64,000 bases of DNA from Jiangella anatolica. GTDB lineage: Bacteria > Actinomycetota > Actinomycetes > Jiangellales > Jiangellaceae. Shown piece after piece: positions 43,008-51,570 of the stretch; the stretch's first letter is position 1; each line of letters begins with the position of its first letter. The notes beneath the pieces are model-generated. The model was given only the letters and a program-made list of their open reading frames with translations, was not told the origin of the DNA and did not search any database. The position numbers and the translations under genes are program-made. The stretch spans positions 1-64,000 of the forward strand of contig NZ_POTW01000020.1 of NCBI RefSeq assembly GCF_003236295.1, read 5' to 3'.

Positions 43008-43601
43008 ATGACGCCTGTGAGGCGTGGCGCACATGGGGAGGGGCACCTGACCATCGGAGCGGAGTTCGACGGCATCCTCGCCGCGGCGCGCGCGGGCGCG
43101 CCGTGGGCCTTCGAGCGCCTGTACGCCGATCTCGCGCCGGTCGTCGGCGGCTACGCGCGCCTGCAGGGATCGCAGGAACCCGAGGACATCACCAGCGAGG
43201 TGTTCCTGGGCGTCTTCGCCGGCCTGTCCTCGTTCACCGGCTCTGAGCAGCAGTTCCGGTCCTGGATCTTCACGATCGCGTACCGGCGGGTGACCGACGA
43301 GCGCCGCCGGCGGTCCCGGCGCCCGGTGACCATGGACGCCGACCTGGAGATCGTCGAGCTGCTGGGCGGTGACGCCGAGCAGGACGCGCTCGACCTGCTC
43401 GGCGAGCGCCGCGTCCACGAGCTGTGCGCAGGCCTGTCGGACGACCAGCGCGAGGTGATCCTGCTGCGCGTCATCGGTGACCTGGCGGTCGAGGACGTGG
43501 CCCACATCGTGGGCAAGACCGCCGGAGCGGTCAAGGCGCTGCAGCGCCGGGGACTGAACGCGTTGCGGCGACAACTCGACCGGGTAGGCGTATCCAGATG
43601 A
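43008..43601 (+). CDS. RNA polymerase sigma-70 family factor (ECF-like)
   Basis: 197 residues with region 2 (AFERLYADLAPVVGGYARLQ, EDITSEVFLGVFAGLSSFTG, FRSWIFTIAYRRVTDERRRR) and region 4 (LSDDQREVILLRVIGDLAVE, VAHIVGKTAGAVKALQRRGL). No region 3, so ECF class. Start ATG 43008 is tentative; a GGGGAGGGG at 43035-43043 sits too close to any in-frame codon to decide. The stop overlaps the next ATG by 4 bases, as expected for a sigma/anti-sigma pair. Confidence 0.88.
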   Translation: MTPVRRGAHGEGHLTIGAEFDGILAAARAGAPWAFERLYADLAPVVGGYARLQGSQEPEDITSEVFLGVFAGLSSFTGSEQQFRSWIFTIAYRRVTDERRRRSRRPVTMDADLEIVELLGGDAEQDALDLLGERRVHELCAGLSDDQREVILLRVIGDLAVEDVAHIVGKTAGAVKALQRRGLNALRRQLDRVGVSR

Positions 43602-44404
43602 GCGGCGCCGGCGATGGCAGGACTGACATGACCCAGACAACAGTGCCTGACGACGCAACGGCTGAGGCGATCCTGCGCGGTGTGCTGCCGCCGGGCGGCC
43701 ACGATCCGCAGGGCCTTGCGGCACTGGCGGACGCGGTCGAAGCCATTCGAAGGAGCGCAGATGAGGCCGTTCCCCCCACGGCTGAGCTCCGTCGCCGGAT
43801 CGCTCTCGGCGACTTCGCCGGCATCACGCCGGCACCGCCGGCCCACGGTCACACCGTCCGGGCCCGATTCCGCAGGCGGGTGGCGGCGATGAGCATGCGG
43901 ACCCGCGCGATCGCCGTCCTGGCGACGATCTTCACCGGATTCACCGGCGTGGCCGCTGCCGGCGCCCTTCCCGACGCCGCGCAGCAGCGCGTCGAGTCGG
44001 TCGTCGAGGCGGTGACCCCCATCACCTTCGACGCGCCCGACGAGGCCAACGACTTCGGGCAGGACGTCGCCGAGGACGCCCAGGACGGCGGCGTCGACGG
44101 CCAGGAGGTCAGCGAGGACGCCCAGGAGCTGGGCAACCGGCCCGACGACCCGGGCCGCGACCCGGAGCTGCCCCCGCTGCCGACCCCCGTCCCGACGACG
44201 CCCGGCGAGCACCGCCCGGACGACCCGGGCCGCCCCGACGACCTTCCGGGCGCGGACCCGACCGCGCCGGAGCAGCAGCCCACCGATCCGGCCGACCCGC
44301 CCGTCTCCCCCGACGAGCGGCCGGCCGACCCCGCCGATCCTCCGTCCGGAGCGGAGGATCGGCAGCCCACCGAGCTGCCCCAGCTCGGTGAACAGCGGCC
44401 CTGA
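43598..44404 (+). CDS. Membrane protein coupled to the sigma factor (anti-sigma-like)
   Basis: 268 residues. Cytosolic N-terminal 100 residues (LPPGGHDPQGLAALADAVEA, TAELRRRIALGDFAG), one membrane helix (RTRAIAVLATIFTGFTGVAA, residues 105-125), then an outer part with DEANDFGQDVAEDAQDGG and a long Pro/Asp-rich disordered tail (PDDPGRPDDLPG, PTDPADPPVS). No ZAS zinc motif is seen, so it is not a classic anti-sigma; topology and translational coupling make a sigma-modulating role likely, resembling DUF5667-like partners. A strong terminator follows. Confidence 0.72.
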   Translation: MSGAGDGRTDMTQTTVPDDATAEAILRGVLPPGGHDPQGLAALADAVEAIRRSADEAVPPTAELRRRIALGDFAGITPAPPAHGHTVRARFRRRVAAMSMRTRAIAVLATIFTGFTGVAAAGALPDAAQQRVESVVEAVTPITFDAPDEANDFGQDVAEDAQDGGVDGQEVSEDAQELGNRPDDPGRDPELPPLPTPVPTTPGEHRPDDPGRPDDLPGADPTAPEQQPTDPADPPVSPDERPADPADPPSGAEDRQPTELPQLGEQRP

Positions 44405-44427
44405 CGTTCTGTCGGCCGCTCTGGGGT

Positions 44428-44457
44428 GCGTCCGGTGATCCCACCCTCACCGGACGC
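44428..44457. terminator. 11-bp stem terminator between convergent genes
   Basis: gcgtccggtga (44428-44438), loop tcccaccc, tcaccggacgc (44447-44457). It separates the sigma operon from trpS, tail to tail. Confidence 0.75.
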
Positions 44458-44472
44458 GCCCCGTTGGGCTCT

Positions 44473-45522
44473 TCAATAGGCGGACATCCCCAGCACGTCC
44501 TGCACGTCGGCCAGCGTCGCCTCCGCGATCGCCGTCGCCCGCTCGGCGCCGTCGCGCAGCAGCGACGACACCAGCCCCGGCTCGGCCGCGAACGCCGCCC
44601 GCCGCTCCCGCACCGGCCGCAGCTCCTCGTTCACGACGTCGGTGACCAGCGCCTTCAGCAGCGCCGACCCGCCCCCGCCGACCTGCGCCGCGACCTCCTC
44701 CGGCGCCACGCCGAGACACAGCGCGGCGATCTCCACCAGCGACGACACGCCGGGCCGCCCGGCCGGGTCGTAGCTGATGTCGCGACGAGCGTCGGTCACG
44801 GACCGCCGGATCAGCCGGGCCGTCTCGTCCGCCGTCGCCTTCAGCGCGATCGCGTTCCCTCGGCTCTTGCTCATCTTCCGCCCGTCGACGCCGAGCAGCC
44901 GCGGCGCCGGCGACAGCAGCGCCTGCGGCTCGCCGAAGACCGCGCGCCCGCCGGCGTAGCGCTCGTTGAACCGGCGTGCGACCAGCCGGGTCTGCTCGAC
45001 GTGCGGCAACTGGTCGTCGCCGACGGGGACCAGGTTGCCGTGGCAGAACAGGATGTCCGCGGCCTGGTGAACCGGGTAGGTCAGCAGCAGCCCGCTGACC
45101 GACCCCAGACCGGACGCGGCGGCCTCGTCCTTCACCGTCGGGTTGCGTTGCAGCTCCGCCACCGTCGTCAGTGAGAGGAACGGCAGCAGCAGCTGGTTCA
45201 GCGCCGGCACCGAGCTGTGCGCGAACACCGTCGTCGACGACGGGTCGATGCCGGCGGCGAGGTTGTCCAGCACCACCTCGCGCACGTTCGCGGCGATCTC
45301 GCCGGGCGACAGCCGGTCGGTGATCACCTGGTAGTCGGCGACGACGAGGAAGGTCTCGACGCCCTGACGCTGCAGCCGGACCCGGTTGAGCAGCGTGCCG
45401 AAGTAGTGGCCGAGGTGCAGCGGACCGGTCGGCCGGTCGCCGGTGAGCACCCGGTAGCGGGACGGATCGGCCGCCACCTGGGCCGGATCGGCCAGCAGCG
45501 GGGTCTCGAGGGTGAGGGTCAT
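44473..45522 (-). CDS. trpS: Tryptophanyl-tRNA synthetase, attenuator-controlled copy
   Basis: 349 residues, class I synthetase: HIGH-type motif HLGH (36-39) in DRPTGPLHLGHYFGTLLNRV and KMSKS (216-220) in VDGRKMSKSRGNAI. Substrate-pocket stretches YQVITDR and QAADILFC are typical. It charges tRNA-Trp. The 5' region (45523-45653) contains a Trp-Trp leader peptide and mutually exclusive hairpins, so expression rises when charged tRNA-Trp is low. By analogy with the Streptomyces auxiliary TrpRS that gives indolmycin resistance and is regulated by ribosome-mediated attenuation, this may be a second, drug-resistant copy; that is inference. Confidence 0.92.
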   Translation of the reverse strand: MTLTLETPLLADPAQVAADPSRYRVLTGDRPTGPLHLGHYFGTLLNRVRLQRQGVETFLVVADYQVITDRLSPGEIAANVREVVLDNLAAGIDPSSTTVFAHSSVPALNQLLLPFLSLTTVAELQRNPTVKDEAAASGLGSVSGLLLTYPVHQAADILFCHGNLVPVGDDQLPHVEQTRLVARRFNERYAGGRAVFGEPQALLSPAPRLLGVDGRKMSKSRGNAIALKATADETARLIRRSVTDARRDISYDPAGRPGVSSLVEIAALCLGVAPEEVAAQVGGGGSALLKALVTDVVNEELRPVRERRAAFAAEPGLVSSLLRDGAERATAIAEATLADVQDVLGMSAY

Positions 45523-45568
45523 GACGCTCTCCGTTCGGTGGACGGGCCACCGCGAGAGCTGTCACCTG

Positions 45569-45653
45569 ATCGGCCGCCGTCGCGGCGGCCGATGAGCATG
45601 CTGAGCAGGGCCGCCTACGAGGGCAGCCACCACACCAGCACGAGGGACTTCAC
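45569..45653 (-). promoter_or_regulatory. Tryptophan attenuator (leader peptide, antiterminator, terminator)
   Basis: Read on the minus strand: the leader ORF (45653-45615), then GGCGGCC starting at its stop codon (45615-45609), then atcggccgcc (45593-45584) and ggcggccgat (45578-45569) with a 5-base loop. The last two make a perfect 10-bp terminator stem. GGCGGCC can instead pair with GGCCGCC of the terminator's first arm, making an antiterminator. A ribosome at the leader stop would cover GGCGGCC; one stalled at the Trp codons would leave it free. Confidence 0.85.
45615..45653 (-). CDS. Trp-rich leader peptide of trpS
   Basis: Twelve codons starting GTG: MKSLVLVWWLPS, with two adjacent Trp codons (45632-45627) four codons before the TAG stop. 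An in-frame TAG 12 bases upstream limits the start to this GTG (or the GTG at 45641). GGAGG is too near for normal spacing, whereas TAGGGT (45665-45660) lies exactly 6 bases before the GTG, so the transcript probably starts at the G of the GTG and is leaderless. Confidence 0.82.
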   Translation of the reverse strand: MKSLVLVWWLPS

Positions 45654-45676
45654 CCCTCCACCCTACCGCGCCGGCG

Positions 45677-46219
45677 TCAGCCGATCGGCGCGCAGTTCAC
45701 CCCGAGCTGCGTCATCCCGCTGACGAAGCCGGCGGTCAGCTCGGCGGCCTGCGCGAGCTGCTCCGGGGTCGGCTCGGCGGAGCCGTCGGTCAGCGCCGTC
45801 CACGCCTGTCCGGCCTGGTCCCCGACGGCGACGACGGCGCCGGCCTGCGCCTGCTCGGCCTCGTCGGCCGGCAGCGGCACGTCATGCACGGACGCGACCA
45901 GCGCGGCCGTCCCTGCCTGAACGGCGCCGAGGTTGGCGGCGTCCAGCCGGACCTCCGGACCTTGCGCCATGATCGGCTGCTCCGCCGCCACCGTCGTGCA
46001 CGCGTCGGTGACGCCGGCGGCCCAGTCGGCGAGCGTCCCGGACGGACGGGGATCCTGGTCGGCCGCGGAGTCCGAGGAGCCGCCGCTGGACGCGACCAGC
46101 ACGACGCCGGCGACGGCGGCGACCAGCATGAACGCCGCGGCCACCGCGAGGGTGAGCTTGGTGCGACGCGGGGGCGGACGGTGGGCAACGGCCGAGGGGA
46201 CGTCCTCGAGCAGTTTCAC
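45677..46219 (-). CDS. Membrane-anchored protein of unknown function
   Basis: 180 residues: short cytosolic N-terminus (with PPPRRTK), one membrane helix (LTLAVAAAFMLVAAVAGVVL, 21-42), a Ser/Gly/Asp linker, then a helical outer domain with two Cys (VTDACTTVAAEQ and GVNCAPIG at the end) likely disulfide-linked. Alanine-rich helices (EQAQAGAVVAVGDQAGQAW) resemble many actinobacterial cell-surface hypothetical proteins. No family recognised. It lies just upstream of the trpS leader on the same strand. Confidence 0.72.
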   Translation of the reverse strand: MKLLEDVPSAVAHRPPPRRTKLTLAVAAAFMLVAAVAGVVLVASSGGSSDSAADQDPRPSGTLADWAAGVTDACTTVAAEQPIMAQGPEVRLDAANLGAVQAGTAALVASVHDVPLPADEAEQAQAGAVVAVGDQAGQAWTALTDGSAEPTPEQLAQAAELTAGFVSGMTQLGVNCAPIG

Positions 46220-46480
46220 GACTCACACCTTTCGAGCCTGACCTGGTTCCGAGCGGTTGTCGTGCCGGAACCCTCGCCCCCCGTGGACCGGCGCCACTCT
46301 AGGCCATGGCGCGGGTCCGGTACGCCACATACCCCGATCCGCGCGTGGCATCCGGCCGGCCGACCGCGAACAGCCTGCGGCTAAACCACCACGCCGGATT
46401 CGGCTCGCCTCCACACCTGCGCGGGTTTCGGGAACTAACCTCCGGGGTGTGAGGCATCCGGTTCCCCAGCTCCCGCGCCC

Positions 46481-49400
46481 GTGAGCGCGATGCGCAGCGA
46501 CGCCGTCGCCGGCCCGGCTCCGACCCGTGCGGAGCTGGTCGCGGACGCCGTCGAGCGGTGGAGCGGCGAGCTCGCCGCACTCGGCGGGCGCGACCCGCTG
46601 CTGTCCTACCGCGATCTCAAGGTGGGGACGCTCGATCTCGCGGCCGCCGAGCCCGAGGCGCGCAAGCAGCTGCTCGAGGGCGAGCCGGTCCTGGTCTCCA
46701 AGCTGTTCCCGTACGAGCCGCTGCGCACGTCGGCGCTGCGCTCGGTGCGGGCCATCCGCGACAAGTCCCGCGAGCTGGCCGAGGAGCGGGGGCTCGCCGT
46801 CTGCCACCTGGCCGTCGGCATCGCGACCTGGGCGAACCCGTTCGCCGCGCGCCGGCCGACGGCGCCGGTCATGCTCCGGCCGGCGGTCGTCGAGGCGCGC
46901 GACCCGGCTGAGACCGACTTCACGATCACGATCGCCGACGACCCGTTCGTCAACCCGGTGCTGCTGTGGGCGCTGGACACCCAGCTCGGCCTGCGGTTCG
47001 CGACCGACGACCTGCGCGACCCGGCCGGCCGGCTGCGGTACGCGACGGTGGTCGAGCGGCTGCGGGAGTTCGCCCCGCCGCACGTCGTCGACGGATTCGC
47101 GATCGCGCACCGGGCGGTGCTCGCCACGTTCACCACGGTCCCGCTGGCGCTGAGTCGCGACCTCGCCGCGCTCGGCGTGGACCTGCAGGGGCACGACGTC
47201 GTCGCCGCGCTGGCCGGCGATCCGGGCGCGCTGGCGGCCGTGGCGCGGTCCGGCAGCCCGGCCGAGCTGCGCTATCGCGTCCTCGACACCGACGGCGAGC
47301 AGGACGACGTCGTCGCCGCGGCCGTCGGCGACGGCCACCTGCGGGTCTCCGCCGCGCCCGGCACCGGCCGCACGCAGACCGTCGCCGCGCTGGTCGCCGA
47401 GCTGGTCGGACGGGGTCAGCGGGTGCTCGTGGTGGGCGAGAAGCGCGCCGTCCTCGACGACCTCGTGACGCGGCTGGACTCCGTCGGCCTGCGCGACGTC
47501 GTCCTCGACGCGGGGCGCACGCCCGCCGTCGCCGCCGTCCAGCAGATCGCCGGGACCGCCCGCCGGCTGCGGCAGGCCCGGCCCGGCGAGTTCGAGCACA
47601 TCACGCCCGGCACCGCGGCCGCACTGGCGGCCGAGCTGGACGCCTACCGCGACGCGATCCACGCGATCCGACAGCCGTGGGGTTCGACGGCGCACGAGGC
47701 GATGGTGCTGGTCGCGACCGCGCAGGAGTTCGCCCGGACGCCCGCGCGGGTCGACCCGGACGTGCTCGCCCGGGCCGGCAGCACGGCGCACGTCCGGCTG
47801 CAGCTGCGCGACTTCGCCAACATCGAGGGCCTGACGCTGACGGAGTCGGGCTCGCCGTGGTTCGGCTCCGACGTCCCCGACATCCGGGCCGCCGACGCGC
47901 TCCTCGGCACCGTCACCGAGCTGCGCGAAAGGGCGCTGCCCCGGCTGAAGAACGCCGCCACCCGGGCCGCCGTCGAGGTCGGCCTCGCCGGGCCGAACAC
48001 CGTCGCCGAGTGCCTGGAGACGGTCGACCTGCTGGCGTCGGTCGGGCGCACCGTCGAGACGCTCGGCGCGCAGATCTGGGACGAGCCGCTCGGCGAGCTG
48101 GCGGTCGCGACCGGCGACCGCGCCTACCGGTCCGCGCACGGCGCCGGTGCCGGCTTCCTCGCCCGTCGCAAGCTGCGCAAACGGCTCGCCGACCTGACCG
48201 GCAAGGCCGGCCGGCCGGACCGTTCGCGTCAGCACGAGGGCCTGATCGCCGCGGAGCGGCAGCTGACCATCTGGCGGGAGCGGTCCCGTGACGGCAAGCC
48301 GCCGCGCACCGGCCCGCACCTGGCCAACGCCGTCGACGCCGCGAAGGGCGTCCGGCACGCGCTGGCCACGCTGGCCGACGGCAACCCGCGCACCGCGGAC
48401 CTGGAGGACCTGTCCTTCGCCGACGTCGCGAAGCGGCTGGACGAGCTGATCGCCGACAGCGGGCACCTGCGGGCGCTGCCGCGGCTGTACGAGCTGCAGG
48501 CCGAGCTGTCCGCGGCCGGGCTGGACGACCTCATCGCCGAGCTGCGCCGTCGCGGCATCGGCGCCGACCAGGTCGAGGCGGTCTTCGACTACGCGTGGTA
48601 CTCGTCGCTGCTGGACCTGTGGCGCTCCACCGATCCCGCGCTCGGCCGGTTCGACCGGTACGCGCACGAACGGCGGCTGGAGGAGTTCCGCGCCGCCGAC
48701 ATGGTCGAGGTGCGGGCGGCCGCCGGCCGGGTGCTGGAGGCCCGGCGGGCCCGGTTCGCCGACATCGCCGAGCAGCACGAGGGCCAGACAGCGGTGCTGA
48801 CGGAGTCGCCGGAGAGCGCGCTGCCGGCGTCGCCGCGGGCGCTCGTCGAGGAGGCGCCTGAGCTGGCGCTGGCGGCGGTGCCGTGCTGGGTGGCGTCGCC
48901 GCTCACCGTCGCCGAACTGCTGCCGCCGCGGCCGCTGTTCGACGTGGTCGTGGTCGAGGACGCCGGGCGGCTCGCCGTCGCCGAGGCGATCGCCGCCGTG
49001 GCCCGCGGCGCACGCGTCGTCCTCGTCGGCGACGACGACGTCGCGCGGCCGCCGTTCACGACCGCCGTCGAGCCCGCGCCGGACCCCGACTCGCAGGAAG
49101 GTCCGTGGGCGCAGGACCCGCCGCCCTCCGTCGTCGACCTGCTGCGAGGTGCGCTGCCGGAGCGGCAGCTCACCGGGCAGCACCGGGTCCGCGACGACCG
49201 TCTCGTCGGGTTCGCCGCCCGCACGACGCACGCCGGCCGGCTCACCACCGTCCCCGGCGTGGGCGGCGCCGACCGCGTCACCATGCAGATCGTCGACTCC
49301 GACCCGATCGCCGACGACCCCGTCGACAGCTCGTCCGACGAGGTCAACCGCGTCGTCGAGCTGGTCCTCGACCACGTCCGCACCCGCCCGCACGAGAGCC

Positions 49401-51397
49401 TCGGCGTCGTGACCCTCGGCCCGCGGCACGCCGAGCGGCTGGACGTCGCGCTGCGGCACGCGCTCATCCGAGCCCCCGAGGTCGCCCCTCACCTGCGCGG
49501 CGACCGCGTCGAGCCCTTCTTCATCAAGGACGTCGAGCGGGTCTCCGGCGACGTGCGCGACGCGATCATCCTCACGCTCGGCTACGGCCGGTCGGTCGAC
49601 GGACGCATCCTCTACCGGTTCGGCGCGTTGGGCCGGCCGGGCGGCGAGCGGCGGCTCAGCGCGGCGACGCTGTGCTCGCGCGAGCGGCTCACCGTCGTCG
49701 CCACCTTCGGCGCCGACGACCTCAGCCCGCGGCGGCTGACGACGCCGGGCGCGCAGGCGCTCGGGCAGTTCCTGGCGTACGTGCAGCAGGGTCCGCAGCC
49801 GGACTGGGTCGAGGGCCCGACGCCGGCGCCCGGCCGCTCCGGCGTCCTGGCCGAGACCGTCGCCGAGCGGCTGCAGGAGGCCGGCGTCGCTGCGGAGATC
49901 GTGCTCGGCCACGGCGGGCCCGGCGGTGTCGCCGTCGCCGTCCGGCACCCGACGCGGCGGTCGCGGTTCGTGCTGGCGATCGAGACCGACGGTGAGACGT
50001 ACGCGGCGCGGCGCAACGCGCGCGAGCGGGAGCGGCTGCGGCAGGAGCAGTTGACGCGGCTGGGCTGGGCGGTACATCGCATCTGGTCGGCGGCGTGGGC
50101 GGCCGATCCGGACGCGGAGACCGAGCGGTTGCTCGCGGCGTACGAGCAGGCGGTCAAGGATGCCGACGCCTACGACTGGGCGGTCGCGGCGGCCGAGGCG
50201 GACATCGTGGCCGGCATGCCGGAGGACGAGCCGCTGCCGGCGCAGGGCAGCGGCGCGGCCGCGTCGCCGCGGCCGTCGGTTGGTCAGCGCCCGCCGGTCG
50301 GCCGCCGGACGGTCGACAGCCGGGCATCGGCTGGTGGCGGAGAGGCGGACACCAACGGCGCGGGCGCGGGCGCGCGGGGTGCGGCCGCGGCGTCCGGCGC
50401 GGGCGGACGTGGTTCCGGTTCGGCCGGAGCGACGACTGACTCGGCCGGACCCGCGTCCGGCTCGGCCGACGGAACGTCGACCTCGCAAGCCCCGGCATCC
50501 GGCTCGGCTGGTTCCGGCGGGTCCGCGGCCGGCTCGAGCGGCCCTGCGGCTGGTTCGGCCGGCGGATCGTCGGCCTCCCAGGACTCGGCGTCCGGCTCGG
50601 CTGGTTCGGGCGGGTCCGTGGCCGGTTCGAGCGGCCCCGTGGTTGGTTCGGCCGGCGGATCGTCGACGTCGCAAGGCCCGGCGTCCGGCTCGGCTGGTTC
50701 CGGCAGGTCCACGGCAGCTTCGGCCGGCACTGCGGCCGGTTCGGCCGGCGCGGCGGCATCCAGCTCGCCTGGTTCGGGCGGCGGATCGTCGGCCTCACAG
50801 GACCCGGCGTCCGGCGCGGCCAGTGGGTCGTCCGCGGTATCGGGTTCGGGCTCGGCCGGATCCGCTGCCGATGGTGCGTCCGCTGGGTCCGGTTCGGCGG
50901 GATCCGGCACAGGTGCGTCCGCCGCAGGACCATCCACGGCCTCCGATTCGGCCGCGTCCGCTGCCGGCGGATCGTCCACCGCGTCCGGCCAGGCTTCGGT
51001 CTCCGGCTCATCCGGCTCCGGCGCTTCGAGTGGGTCGCCGTCGACCGGCGGCTCTGCGGCGGGTTCGCCGGGAACCGCCGCTTCCGGCGCCGCCGATTCC
51101 ACGTCCGGCCCGGCCTCGGGCGGACCAACCGCCATCGACGCAGCCGAAGCGGAGCCCGAGCCGGTGCGCCAGGGCAACCGTCCGCTGATCGTCAGCGGCC
51201 GCCCGGTCAGCGACTACACGGGCCGCGAACTGGCCGCCCTCGCCCGCTGGACCGAGTCCGACGGCATCGCCCGCCGCGTGGACGACGTGGTGGGGCTGCT
51301 CGCCACCGACCTTTCCCTCGACCTCGACGACGCCCGCACCGCCGACGTCCTGCGTCACGCCGTCCGGGTCGCCCGCGCCGGTTCGCCGGCCACCTGA
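46481..51397 (+). CDS. Giant SF1-helicase-like protein (DUF4011/AAA_11 type) with Vsr-like nuclease domain and repeat tail
   Basis: 1638 residues. Layout: DUF4011-like N-terminus (20-250, DPLLSYRDLKVGTLDLAA, LVSKLFPYEPLRTSALRSVR); SF1 helicase core split by a helical insert (290-1100); PD-(D/E)XK Vsr/MTES_1575-like domain (about 1120-1210, AIETDGETYAARRNARERER, LGWAVHRIWSAAW); a 300-residue Ser/Gly/Ala disordered region (about 1245-1550); and a short C-terminal helical domain (SGRPVSDYTGRELAALARW). Key residues look degraded: Walker A is GTGRT (Arg 297 for Lys), Walker B is VEDAG, motif III is VGDDDVARPPF, motif VI has LCSRER, and the nuclease strand expected to carry Asp reads GVAVAV. It may bind nucleic acid or ATP without hydrolysis. 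GTG 46481 or ATG 46490 may be the start. Confidence 0.82.
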   Translation: MSAMRSDAVAGPAPTRAELVADAVERWSGELAALGGRDPLLSYRDLKVGTLDLAAAEPEARKQLLEGEPVLVSKLFPYEPLRTSALRSVRAIRDKSRELAEERGLAVCHLAVGIATWANPFAARRPTAPVMLRPAVVEARDPAETDFTITIADDPFVNPVLLWALDTQLGLRFATDDLRDPAGRLRYATVVERLREFAPPHVVDGFAIAHRAVLATFTTVPLALSRDLAALGVDLQGHDVVAALAGDPGALAAVARSGSPAELRYRVLDTDGEQDDVVAAAVGDGHLRVSAAPGTGRTQTVAALVAELVGRGQRVLVVGEKRAVLDDLVTRLDSVGLRDVVLDAGRTPAVAAVQQIAGTARRLRQARPGEFEHITPGTAAALAAELDAYRDAIHAIRQPWGSTAHEAMVLVATAQEFARTPARVDPDVLARAGSTAHVRLQLRDFANIEGLTLTESGSPWFGSDVPDIRAADALLGTVTELRERALPRLKNAATRAAVEVGLAGPNTVAECLETVDLLASVGRTVETLGAQIWDEPLGELAVATGDRAYRSAHGAGAGFLARRKLRKRLADLTGKAGRPDRSRQHEGLIAAERQLTIWRERSRDGKPPRTGPHLANAVDAAKGVRHALATLADGNPRTADLEDLSFADVAKRLDELIADSGHLRALPRLYELQAELSAAGLDDLIAELRRRGIGADQVEAVFDYAWYSSLLDLWRSTDPALGRFDRYAHERRLEEFRAADMVEVRAAAGRVLEARRARFADIAEQHEGQTAVLTESPESALPASPRALVEEAPELALAAVPCWVASPLTVAELLPPRPLFDVVVVEDAGRLAVAEAIAAVARGARVVLVGDDDVARPPFTTAVEPAPDPDSQEGPWAQDPPPSVVDLLRGALPERQLTGQHRVRDDRLVGFAARTTHAGRLTTVPGVGGADRVTMQIVDSDPIADDPVDSSSDEVNRVVELVLDHVRTRPHESLGVVTLGPRHAERLDVALRHALIRAPEVAPHLRGDRVEPFFIKDVERVSGDVRDAIILTLGYGRSVDGRILYRFGALGRPGGERRLSAATLCSRERLTVVATFGADDLSPRRLTTPGAQALGQFLAYVQQGPQPDWVEGPTPAPGRSGVLAETVAERLQEAGVAAEIVLGHGGPGGVAVAVRHPTRRSRFVLAIETDGETYAARRNARERERLRQEQLTRLGWAVHRIWSAAWAADPDAETERLLAAYEQAVKDADAYDWAVAAAEADIVAGMPEDEPLPAQGSGAAASPRPSVGQRPPVGRRTVDSRASAGGGEADTNGAGAGARGAAAASGAGGRGSGSAGATTDSAGPASGSADGTSTSQAPASGSAGSGGSAAGSSGPAAGSAGGSSASQDSASGSAGSGGSVAGSSGPVVGSAGGSSTSQGPASGSAGSGRSTAASAGTAAGSAGAAASSSPGSGGGSSASQDPASGAASGSSAVSGSGSAGSAADGASAGSGSAGSGTGASAAGPSTASDSAASAAGGSSTASGQASVSGSSGSGASSGSPSTGGSAAGSPGTAASGAADSTSGPASGGPTAIDAAEAEPEPVRQGNRPLIVSGRPVSDYTGRELAALARWTESDGIARRVDDVVGLLATDLSLDLDDARTADVLRHAVRVARAGSPAT
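50477..50755 (+). repeat. 93-bp in-frame tandem repeat, three units
   Basis: Units start at 50477, 50570 and 50663, exactly 93 bp apart, each coding for 31 residues of S/G/A text (first parts STSQAPASGSAGSGG, SASQDSASGSAGSGG, STSQGPASGSAGSGR). A degraded continuation follows to about 51120. The period is a multiple of three, so copy-number change keeps the frame. Confidence 0.8.
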
Positions 51398-51422
51398 GCC
51401 GCTCGACGACACCCGACGCCGA

Positions 51423-51450
51423 GCCTCGGCGCGCCGCCCCGCGCCGAGGC
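51423..51450 (+). terminator. Terminator hairpin after the giant helicase-like gene
   Basis: gcctcggcgc (51423-51432), loop gccgcccc, gcgccgaggc (51441-51450): perfect 10-bp stem, 26 bp after the stop. Confidence 0.65.
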
Positions 51451-51570
51451 AAGCCACGGGCGCCCACGCCCCTGCCGGTGGATCCGGGAAATCCATCGCC
51501 CGCCGCACAGGTGGGTGTTCTACGCTGGTGATCTTCCAGCAGTGAGCAAGTTCAGGGGGAGCAGAGAGCC

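Noticed and set aside
46420-46480. GGAAC-type ECF promoter before the helicase-like gene
   Set aside because: GGAAC is present near 46431, but no GTT/GTC -10 element lies at a suitable distance.
46223-50674. Very long open frame on the minus strand opposite the helicase-like gene
   Set aside because: Pure shadow of high third-position GC: Arg/Gly/Pro-rich with no domain, while the plus strand frame shows clear helicase and nuclease motifs.
50460-51130. CRISPR-like repeat array
   Set aside because: The 93-bp units are adjacent without spacers and lie in frame inside a coding region; they code for low-complexity protein.
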